Origin: Serripes groenlandicus | Lineage: Eukaryota > Mollusca > Bivalvia > Cardiida > Cardiidae | Direction of reading: 5' to 3' | Assembly: GCA_031761405.1 (NCBI GenBank) | Contig: JASEVX010000001.1 | Coordinates: 24,333,346-24,397,345 of the forward strand | DNA length: 64,000 nucleotides | Shown: in pieces, positions 23,701 to 35,700 of the stretch | Layout of the letters: every line of letters starts with the position of its first letter | Numbering within the stretch: position 1 is the first letter of the stretch | Notes under the pieces: model-generated | Seen by the model: the letters and a program-made list of their open reading frames with translations, nothing else | The model's database searches: none | What the model was told of the DNA's origin: nothing | Position numbers and translations under genes: made by a program

Positions 23701-26700
23701 TACTATGTTAACCCTTTCCCTCATATGACAATTCTGCAGCAGACGACTTTGAACATATTTTGTCAAAGAATAGAAAATCTCTACCGGTAACCTGTGACTA
23801 AAAGTGGAAAATATTGTGGCAAAAGGAGAAATTGCTCGTTTTGAGCAATTTCTTCTTTTGTCACTATTTTTTCAAAAAGCTGTCTGCTGCAGAGGCGTCA
23901 GAAAGCGTCTTTATGACGGAAAGGGTTAATTTAGAATTAGAAATAGAAAGGTATTAAGAACGGTTGGTGAATCTAAATTACAGTCAAAATGTTGAATGTC
24001 TAAAATGCAGAATTAATTAAACTGAGGATTTCAGATTATTATTATGTTCTACCCCCATGTTCTTTCTCTTTCCGTTTTTCTCAGATTTGGACAACAGCAC
24101 TGCTACAGTATTAACGAAAATTATTGTAAGTAGAATTTCTGTGTATTTAGACTTTTAACCCTTTCCTACATACAATAAACTTGCAGCAGTTGATATTGAA
24201 ATCATCAGGGAAAAATTTGGGTGAAATCTTAAAGATACTATTTAATGTCCTTTTTGAGTGAACAAATGTCACAAGATGAATAAGTTGTAACAATTGATGG
24301 AATAAACAAAGGCGTCAGAAAGCGTCTGTTTGAGGCAAAACCGAAGGGTTAACCCTTTTCCTCATTTAGATGCTTTCTGACGCCTCTGCAGCAGACAGCT
24401 TTTTGAAAACATAGTGACAAAAGAAGAAATTGCTCAAAACGAGCAATTTCTCCTTTTGACACAATGTTTTCCACTTTTCGTCATAGGTTATCCATTCAAT
24501 TATAGAGATTTTTTATTTTGTGACAAAATATGTTCAAAGTCTTCTGCTGCATAATTGTTGTATAAGAGAAAGGGTTAAATGATATGCTTGATATTGTTGG
24601 TTACCCCTTTCCCTCATATAGACTCTTTCCAACGCCTCTGCAGCAGACGTCTTTTGAAAACACTGCGACATTAAGAAATTGCTCAAAACGAGCAATTTCT
24701 CCTTTTGCCACAATGTTTTCAGCTCTATTTAATAGTAAAACTCTTATTTATTGAGATTTTTCATGTTTTTGTTAATAAGTTTTAAAAGTCGTCTGCTGCA
24801 GAATTGTTGTATGTGGGAAATGGTTACTTGTTCTGGTTCCATATTTATTTTGAAATATATATTAGAAGTGAGATTTTGATGATATGTTTCATCATAAGCT
24901 ATTTCTCCTTATCCCACTCTGTTTTGTTTTAACCCTTTCCAGCATACAACAAATATGTAGCAGTTGAATAAACATTTTGGCAAAACAATGGAATGTGCAA
25001 ATGAAAATATAATTATTAAATATGTTTAAAATATTGTGACAAAAAGAAAAATTGCTCATCATGAGCAATTTCTTGTTTTGCCACAATGTTTTCAAAGGGC
25101 ATCTGCTGCAAATGTGCCTGGACGTGGTAATAGGTTAATTACTATTTATGGAAGTTGACTTGAACATCAGAACTGTAGATAAAGGGACATTTTATATTTC
25201 CAAAATTATTATTACCGGTATTACGTATACATCCTTATAATTTTATATCTTTTGTGTTATAGTTATCAATATACATGTATAATGTTTAACCCTTTTTTAC
25301 TTACAACAAATCTGCAGCAGACAAATGAAACCATCTGAGCAAAAGTCTTCTGCATAGCTTTAATTGAGGTTCATGATCTAAAATCCTTATTTGGCCAAAA
25401 AGCCTATAGTATGGATATTCAAAAGAACATCTCAGTAAGAAGATTCCTCTTTATAGGACTCTATTGCTTGTTAACCCTTCCTCTCATACAGACGCTTTAT
25501 GAGGCCTCTGCAGCAGACGACTTTTGAAAACATTGTGGCAAAAGAAGAAATTGCTCATGATGAGCAATTTTCTTTTTTTTGCCATAATGTTTTCAACTCT
25601 ATTTCATAATTAAACCCCCATTTATGGAGATTTTTCACATTTTTTCATATATCTAAGTTGTCTGCTGCCGATTTGTTGTATGTTGGAAAGGGTTAAGACA
25701 TTAATTGTGGAGTAGTAGTGAGTCAAACAATGTCTAGATGAAATGGAAGAATTTTCATGAAGATAGCTTTAATTTAATGTATCTAATGACTTGAGATTAC
25801 TTTTTTAAAATTGATAATTAACGTGAATTCACTAAAATAGTTGGTGGAGTTCTCATTGTTTGGTGTAATGTCATGTGTTAACTTTGACAATTTGTTTGTT
25901 TGAACAAATTGATAACAGAGTGTGTAATTAAACATTATTACGCACAGATGGGAACAGAAACGTGTAGCGAAAACGGAACTGAGCCATTCTTTTTCATGTA
26001 GCAAGTTTTTGCTACTGGCTTTTTGAGCAGGTAGCAAGTTCCCATTTTAAGTAGCAAATTCGCTACTTGCTACTGCTAATTTCGAACCCTGCATAAAGCT
26101 TGTCCCTTTAATTATCGAGGGCTTGGCCTGAAACGGTTGTAACTTAAAACCTATTCTTAAAACCCTGGTTTAGGGGCAATTTTGACCCCTTTGTAAACAA
26201 TGCAAATTTAGGTGCCATTGCTCAGAACGAGCAATGGCACCTAAATTTCCATTGTTTACAAAGAAATATGATTTAACACTTATAAAGACTTCATGTCGAG
26301 GTGATCAACCTTGGTAAAAAAAATACAAATTTTAGTTACAACCGTAACTGCCAAGCCCTCGATATGTAGATCCAGAGCTCTAGATACGATGAGTATTTCA
26401 AATTTGAAACAATCAAAAGTCAGTTTTATCCAAGGATAGGATAAATTGTGTTGTAAACCCACAGAGTACTAGGTAAGGGGGAGGAAACTGGTCTTTACCC
26501 CACGATAACTCTCTTATTACTCAACCAAACCCTATGTTGTGGGTACTCAAAAGGATCGTCTCAGTGAGACGATTCTTTTGAGTACCCATAACATAGGTTT
26601 TCGTTGATTCATAAGAGAAATATACGTTGGAAAAGATCTGTTTACTACTTATCTAGTTCTCTGTTGGTCTGTAAAATGGGTGAAAGGCATTTACTTCACA

Positions 26701-29700
26701 ATATCCGTTTACTCCTCTTTATGTAGGCCTCAAATAATTATGTTTAATTTTTTTCCACAGGAGAGAGATACCAGACATAGTGTTGTTGAGATGCCGTCTC
26801 CAGTCCGTCTTCTTATCCCAGAGTTACACGAAAATCAAACAATCTCTCAGGTTACTCTTACTTACTAATTCGCTAAAATCATCTAAAAAAAAATCCATGA
26901 TATTTTACTTGTAGATATATTATATAAGTCTGGGCTTTATTTAATTACGGTGCATATTACCTCGGTGGTGTAGTCAAAGAGCTTCTATCTCCATGTGGGA
27001 GGTAGTTGGTTCGATCCCTTATGACTGACACGCTGGTGTAAGGATAAATGGACCAATAGTACTAGTAACCCAGGAAATGCTGTGATATAACTGATTTTTT
27101 TTTGAAAGCTGCGTAAAACACTATACAAACATCCTATCCTGATTATAAAGAAATTTCTTAATGAGATGATAATTTTGAGTACCGGAACCCAGAATATAGG
27201 GTTTTGTTTGGTAACAAGAGAAATATTGTAGGGAAAGTTTGAAAATATATAATACATGTGAAGTGAGTAAAGGCTAGATATTATTTAGAAATTGGTCTTC
27301 CTTGATCTGGTTATAAAAGAAGTTGTTTGTTAAAATCTTTCCCACATACAACAAATCTGCAGCAGACGACTTTGAAAACATAGAAATCCCCATTAATGAA
27401 GGTATAATTACTGAAAAAAGTTGAAAACATTGTGGCAAAAGGAGAAATTGCACATGTTGTGCAATTTCTTCATTTGTCACATTGTTTTCAAAAGTCATCC
27501 GCTGCAAAGTCGTCAGAAAGCTTCTATATATGGGAAAGGGTAAAACATTTGCCCTTTATCATATTGGCAGAGTTGTCTGTTTTGATGATAAAAATATTGT
27601 ATGAAAGAAACATTATAACATTAATAAAGGGAGCACATTTTTTGTACAGAGCTGAAAACATTACATGAAAAGGAGAAATTTATTTAACCCTTTCCCAAAT
27701 GCAACGAATCTACAGCAAAAAAAATTTGGAAACATCTAGACATAAATATATAAAATCTCTATAAATGAATGTATATTTTTTGAATAAAGTTTGACAATAT
27801 TTTTGCAGCAGAAGAAAATGCACTTTATTTCGTCTTTTGACTTAATTTTTTTCAAAAAGTGACTGCTGCTGTGTATGCGTCAAAAATTGTCTTCAAATTA
27901 GAAAGGGTTAACCCTTTCCCTAATATAGACGCTTTCTGAAGCCTTTGCAGCAGATAGCTTTTTGAAAACATAGTGACTAAAGAAGAAATTGCTCAAAACG
28001 AGCAATTTCTCCTTTTGCCATTTTTTGACAAAATATGTTCAAAGTCGTCTGCTGCAGAATTGTGGTATGAGGGAAAGAGTTCAGCAGTATCGCCTCTTTC
28101 CAAAAGTCATAAGGTGTCAGAAGTGATATGTAACAGAAACACACCCCTTTTTACAGACTACACATACACAAGGAGTAAAGAAGAAGAAGAGCTTATTTGC
28201 CCAAAGGTTTTCTGAAAATCCTGCCGCGTTCGGTAACTTTACTGACCCAGTGGTGTCACAATGTCAGGATATAGGTAAGTTTCTCATATATTGTTGTATT
28301 CTAACTTGAACTATTAGCTGAATGTGATATTACAAATTAACCCTTTCCCACTTACAACAAATCTGCAGCAGACGACTTTAAAAATGTCTAGGCAAAAGCA
28401 CAGAAAATCCCTTTAAATGAAAGAACAATAATTGAATAGAGTTGAAATCATGGTGACAGAAGGAGCAATTTCTCCTTTTGTCGTCATGTTTTCAAAAAGC
28501 CTTCTGCTGCAGAGGCATCAAAAAGCGTCTGTATGTGGGAAAGGGTTGACTTGAGCAATTACTCCGATATGATAATATTATGTTAACTTGACCGATTACC
28601 CGGATGTGATAATATTATGTTAACTTGAGTGATTACTCAGATGTGATGATATTATGTAAACATGAGCGCTTACTTGGTGTGATAATATTATGTTAGCTTG
28701 ATCGTTACTTGGATGTGATAATATTATGTTAACTTGATCGTTACTCGGATGTGATAATATTATGTTAACTTGACCAATTACCCGGATGTAATAATATTAT
28801 GTTAACTTGACCAATTACCCGGATGTGATAATATTATGTTAACTTGACCAATTACCCGGATGTGATAATATTATGTTAACTTGAGTGATTACTCAGATGT
28901 GATGATATTATGTTAACTTGACCAATTACACAGATAAGATAATATTATGTTAACTTGTCTTGAGTGATTACTCAGATGTGATAATATTATGTTAACTTGA
29001 CCAATTACACAGATATGATAATTTTTATGTTAACTTGACCGATTACCCTGATATAATAATATTATGTTAACTTGAGTGATTACTCAGATGTGAGGATATT
29101 ATGTAAACATGAGCGCTTACTCGGTGTGATACATAACAAGTCGACTACTTTGGAAAAATATCCATCTGAAGTGTTTTTATACCCCCCACAAACAAGTTTT
29201 TTTTTGGGGGGTATATAGGAATCACCCTCTCCATCCGTCCGTCCGTCCGTCTGTCTGTCTGTCTGTCTTTCTGTCCATCCATCTGACTGTCTGTCCATAT
29301 GTCTTGTAAGCACAACTCCTCCTTAACGGCTGGACCGATTCTGATGAAACTTTACACAGTTGCAGTACACAACCTGAGGATGTGCATGAAGTAAGATTAT
29401 CCCGGTCGGAAATATATTTGTCCGTCTGTCTGTCCATATGTCTTGTAAGTGAAACGGGGGGTATCTTTGTGACAGTTCTAGTTTACTTTTATGACAATGT
29501 TTTCTACTTTCAATTTTGTCCTACATTCAATTTTGAAAATCATTCATTTTATTTTCATTTCGAAGAATATGGAGAGCTATTACAGTCACTTGTGCGTCGG
29601 CATCGGCATTGCAACTTTGGTTAAAGTTTTGCATGTAATGCTTTTTCTCACAAACCACAGATGCTATTGCTTTGAAACTTCCCACGCTTTTTGGACACCA

Positions 29701-32700
29701 TCAAATGACCTTGCAGGACAAGTCCCAAACTCTATATCCGATTTTACACAATTATGCCCCTTTTTGGACTTAGAAAATTTTGGTTAAAGTTTTGCATGCA
29801 GGTCTTTTTCTTACAAACCACAAATGCTATTGCTTTGAAACTTCACACACTTATTGGACATCATCAAATGACCTTGCAGGACAAGTCCCAAACTCTATAT
29901 CTGATTTTTACACAATTATGCCCCTTTTTGGACTTAGAAAATTTTGGTTAAAGTTTTGCATGCAGGTTTTTTTCTCACAAACCACAAATGCTATTGCTTT
30001 GAAACTTCACACACTTATTGGACATCATCAAATGACCTTGCAGGACAAGTCCCCAAACTTTATATCAGATTTTGACACAATTATGCCCCTTTTTGGACTT
30101 AAAAAATTTGGTTAATTTGGTTAAAGTTTTACATGCAAAATACTATCATGGACATATCTCAGTAACCACTAATGATATTGACTTGAAACTTCATTCATGT
30201 TTTCAGGGGGTGTCATACAGTCAAGTAAGATAACTTGTATGAATTTAGTACCAATTATGGTCCTTCCTTGTTTGACTTTGAAAATTTGGTAAAGTTTTGC
30301 ATGCATGGTACTATCATGCACATATCTCAGTAACCACTCAGGGATGATTTAAAACTTCAATATAGTCTTTAAAGGTATCAAACAATCAGGTTAGGTAACT
30401 CCTGACTGAATTTATTATAAATTATGGCCCTTGTTAAAGTTAAAAATTTGGGTTAAGGTTTTGCATGCAAGGCCTTTTCTCACAAACAGCACATGCTATT
30501 CAAACAAGACTTATCCAACTTGATTTATAGTACTATACTATCAAGCCACTATCTCAGTAACAACTGTTGACTATAGTATCAAAAGTCCAAATAGTTGACC
30601 ATGCTGTTTTGCGGACAGCTCTTGTTATTGATTATTGTCAGATGGCACAAAGTCATGTGGTTTTTTTAACACTTAACACTAATACCTTTTACATTTTTGT
30701 GTTAACAGATATGGAGGACAAATTATATGAAGACCAACCAGTAGTGATAGACGGTACCGGTCTAAGTGCCACATTCGGGAAAACAGAAGCCCAGAAAATC
30801 CACATGGAAAACGAGGAGAGGCTTTCGAAAATGTCCGACGGTGACCTCATAGCTGAACAAAACAAACTCTTACAATCTCTAGGTATAGTTTACCCTTTCC
30901 CACATATAGACACTTTTAGACCCCTCTACAGCAAGCAACTTTTGAAAACATTTTGACTAAATGAGAAATTGCTCAAAATAAGTAATTTCTCCTTTTGCCA
31001 CCAATGTTTTCAAATTTATTTTAAAAAAATTCGACAAGCTGTTTTTATTTGGTGGGTTCAATAATTTAAATTTGATAGGTGGTACCTTAAAAATTGCAGA
31101 AAACATCTAAGCAAATATATGGAAACTCTCTATTAATGTAATTTAAATTATTGAAGAGAGTTGCAAACATTATGGCAAATGGAGAGATTTCTCACTATGA
31201 ACAATTTCTCCTTTTACCATAATGGTTTTTTTAAGTTGTCTGCTGCAAAACTGTCAAATGTCATCTGTATTAAGGGGAGAGTTAACTTTTTCCCACTTGC
31301 AGAATCATTTTGATGCATTTGCACAAGACGACATTAACCCTTTCCCTCATACAACAATTCTGGAGCAGACGACTTTGAACATATTTTGTCAAAAAATAAA
31401 AAATCTCTATAATTGAAAGGTTAACCTATGACTAAAAGTGGAAAAGATTGTGGCAAAAGGAGAAATTGCTCGTTTTGAGCAATTTCTTCTTTTGTCACTA
31501 TGTTTTCAAAAAGCTGTCTGCTGCAGAGGTGTCAGAAAGCGTCTATATGAGGGAAAGGGTTAAATAAACACATCATTATGGCATAAGGACAAATTGCTAA
31601 TAATGAACAATTTCTTCTTTTACCATAAAGTTTCCTACTCTTTGCAACTCTTTTTTTTTCATTTACAGATATGTCTATATTTTTTGCCTTAATGCTTTTA
31701 AAGTCGTCTGCTGCAAATTTGTTGTTTGTGGGAAAGGTCTAATTAAACAGTAAAGCTTTACAATAAGCTTTCAATTAATTCCACAGTTTTTGATATTTCT
31801 TGGTTATATCATGTTATCTGTTATCATGTTATCTGTAAACGAGCAATTTATCCATTTACCACAATATTTTCAACCTTTTTCAGATATTATGCCTACATTT
31901 AGAGAAATTTTCCATATTTTTGCCTCTGCAGTGTACAACTTTTGAAAACACTGACAGAAGAAATTGCTCAATACAAGCAATTTCTCCATTTGCCACAGTG
32001 TTTTCAACTGTATTCCTTTATTATACCATTATTTATAGAGATTTTTCAAATTTTTGCCAAGATGTTTTCAAAGTCGTCTGCTGCATATTTTCTGATTTTG
32101 GGAAAGGGTATGATTGTCTATACAGTAAGGACCTCATCATTTATTTGTTGTTAAATTTTCATTGATTCAGATCCAAAGTTGGTCGAGTTCCTGAAGTCTA
32201 GAAAGTCAAGGAAACCCGAAGTTCCAACAAAGAATACCGAAGATTTTGATCCATTTGTCCCGAAGAAAAACAGGAAACCAAAAGGTTTGTTATCATCATT
32301 GTTTTAGTCACACTATATCAGTCGGTAACGACAAGGGCTACCTATGAAAGGATTATAAATTCTTTGTCTACTTCTTCCAATATTGCACAGGGCCCACTCT
32401 GGGACATTGTCGCTCATGCAGATAAATTCAAGAGGCAGAGTTAGATACAAGGGAGTCCGGGTGTGATATCCCAGCTTTTTCTGAAAAGACCCCTTGGTGC
32501 TTTAACATGCTGAGTTTAGAGACTTGACCTCTAGTCGAGTGGTAGACACTTCAAAGCACCTCAGAATTGGCCATTCACTCTTTCCGAGAATTGGAAGCAG
32601 TCATTCATCTTCAGGTAATGGGCTAAAATAGTCCATTATAGTCTAGTATAGCCCCTTCCCACTTATAGATGCTTTTTTACGCCTCTGCAGCAGACGATTT

Positions 32701-35700
32701 TAGAAAAAAACTATAACTAAAGGAGAAATTGCTCAAAATGAGCCATTTTTCCTTTTGCCACAGTGTTTTCAACTTTATTCAATTATTTTACCATTATTTA
32801 TAGCAGGCTTCCCGAAATACGCCGGACCGTCGGACTTGACCGGTATTTATTGACCCGGTCCGATAACATTTGAAATTGTACAGGACCAAATGACCGGCGA
32901 AAAATATTCTCTTATGATATATAAATACTAGATATTCATATTAAAATTGTCATTGAAAGTCTCTGTTTGTTTTTTGTTGTAATCATGAAGTTGTTGTTGT
33001 AAATCATGTATACTCGGCGTTGTTTACCTAAATGCATTCTCACTCGCACCTGTTTTTAACAAGTATCTTAGAGTTATTTCCCTTTGTTACAAAAGTATTT
33101 TTCTGAATCGAGTGATTTGATTGGCTGGATGATTCATGATCCTCCAATTAAATTACGCGATATAAACAACGTTAAAAGAATGACATAAACAAAAATGTCC
33201 TTCCTTAGATACGTCGAAGGGGCCCAACCGGGCAAAAAAAGGAAAACTTGTGTTACCGAGACAGAGAAGCAACTCAAATCAAAAGAATACGAGTTAAAAA
33301 GAAAGGATAGGGCTTTTAATAACAAATGGAAGACTGGCCGACCATGGCTGTCGTACGATTCAGAACAGCTCAAAATGTTTTGTACAAATTGTAAATCCGT
33401 TTACGGGCAACTGACAGATGACAGGTCTAGGAAAAATAATGCATTCATATTGGGAACATCTAATTTTCGTACATCGGCAATAGATGATCATGAAAATCAG
33501 GGCCCCACATCAAAGCCTGTAGGAATACAGAAGCGAGAATGAAGTTGATCTAATGTGTGACAAAATTGATGATGATATTGACTTCGATGAAGACTGTTTC
33601 GACTTCCAGGATGAAATGATCAAAGTCCAAAAACTCTAGAGTTTTCTAGAGAATAAATATCATATAAAAACAAAACAATGATGCTTTAATGAATGTCAAT
33701 AGTTATGTTACAATAATACTTGTTTGTCAAAAAATTCTTCATCTTGTGATTTCTTTTGGTCCTGTATAAATATGTTTGGTCAGGCAACTTTTAACCATCT
33801 GCCTGACCAAAGGACAGGCAGATATTTTTGACTTTCGGGAAGCCTGTTATAGAGTTTTTTTTTTTACATTTTTGCCAAGATGTTTTCAAAGTTGTTTGCT
33901 GCAAATTTGCTGTATGTGGGAAAGGGATAGGAGACAGTTGCCTGGCATGAGAATGTTGTAGAGTACAGGTGGGAGAAAGCCAAGAACTACATACATTTTG
34001 TATTAACTCCCTTTCCTACTTACAAGAAATCTGCAGCAGATGACTTTGAACACATCTCGGTTAAATTGTAAAAAATCTTTAGAACTGTAAGTATTATTAT
34101 TGAAAAGACAGGAAATACATTGTGTCAAAAGGGGCAACTGCAAATTATGAGCAATTTCTCCATTTGCCACAATGTTTTCAAAAGTTGTCTGCTGCATAGG
34201 TATCAGAAAAGGTATGTATGTGGGAAAGGGTTAATGTAGTGAAACAGCAGCAAAGTCTATAGCGTAAATATACATGTAAAAAAAAATTAGATATGGAGGA
34301 GTAAATTGGTCTTTTTCCATCAATACTTCTCTGCAAATTTCTTGTATGGGGGGAAAGAACGAATAAATTATACTTTCAGAAGTGAAAAAGGATGACCCCT
34401 CGATGGAAGTTAAAAAGGAATGGTTAAACATGAACAAGTTAGAGTATGATAAGCTTGAGTGGATGACCGATTTACCCCCTCCTTCTGCTGGTGATTCTAA
34501 TGTAAGGACAAATGAATGGCTCTACAGGAAAAACAACCTAAGGGCATAAGTGACCGCTGTGTACCCAGGATCCATATTCAAAAATCATTCTTTTAACCAT
34601 TTCCCTCATATATACGTTTTCTGATGCCTCTGCAGCAGACGGCTTTTTGAAAACATAGTGACAGAAGAAGAAATTGCACAAAACGAGTAATTTCTTCTTT
34701 TGCCACAATGTTTTCCACTTTTAGTCATAGGTTATTCATTCAATTATAGAGATTTTCCACTTTTTGATAAAATATGTTCAAAGTCGTCTGCTGCAGATAT
34801 GTTGTATGAGGGAAAGGGTTAATATAATTATAATTCTAAATTGACAAAGTAAAACTATTTCTGATTTTATTTATTGGCTAAACCATACAGTTTTTGGACT
34901 AGTCTATCAGATATTATGTAATTTTGAAGATCAGAACTTTCTTCAAGATAAAAATTGGAATTTATTCAGAATGGTAGCGCAATACAGACCCAGATAAGCC
35001 AGATTATCTCTACAGATTAATTGATATCTGCACTGAGAGTCATTTTTTTGCCGAAGCTTTTAAGAGACTTTTTGCAAACATTTTATATTTGAATGGCTTC
35101 CCCCCATAACCATAATAACAACATATTGAAGCAAGATAACCTTTTTGCATTAAGTCTGTGATTGCCTTCAGGCAGTATAGATACACTGACCGGTCGTTTT
35201 TATCTTGGCTGTTTTTCGAAGTAAAAATGTCGGGTATTGTGATAGCCATGGCGTCGGCGTCTGTATCCGTGTTGTCACAAAGCTTTTCCTCATAACTCAA
35301 CAACTGTTTAACTTTTTCGAATGAAACTTGGTACACATGTTCCTAGGAACAATATCCATATCTACACACAGTCACATAACTCTGGCTTTAATAATTATTC
35401 AGGAATGTCCTTAGAGTAAAGCAGACGAGCGTTGGCTTTCGTCCCGGTGCTCTTGTCTAAAAGTCCTTTATGGTTGGTTTTCCTGGAGCAGACTCAGTAG
35501 ACTCAATACACTTGTCTCTGTAATAATCTTTTCTCTGATAAAAAGTGCTTTTCATTCCTTCAAAGTGAAAGAGAACAAATTTACCCCTTTCAAACTTGCA
35601 GATACATTTTGATGCATCTGCAGCATATGACAATTGAAAATATCTTGGCAAAAGGTGATATTGCTCAAGATGAGCAATTTATCTTTTTGTCACAATGTTT

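Larger units (their letters stand above)
32650..33929 (+). mobile_element. TTAA MITE split by a 1043-bp hAT-like element
   Basis: Left part 32650-32803 ends ATTATTTATAG; right part 33853-33929 resumes at AGTTTTTTT and ends GTGGGAAAGGG. Joining at the duplicated TTATAG restores the family's usual sequence. Confidence 0.88.

Noticed and set aside
28555..29128. CRISPR-like look of the 37-bp repeats
   Set aside because: Units are contiguous without unique spacers and the host is an animal intron; it is a minisatellite.
29491..30115. Overlapping ~100-residue frames with repeated peptides
   Set aside because: They follow the 163-bp tandem units; alternative frames are equally open and no known domain is present.
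33195..33542. Domesticated host zinc-finger gene
   Set aside because: The frame lies fully inside an element with TIRs and target duplication and the rest of the protein is deleted, so a transposon remnant is simpler.
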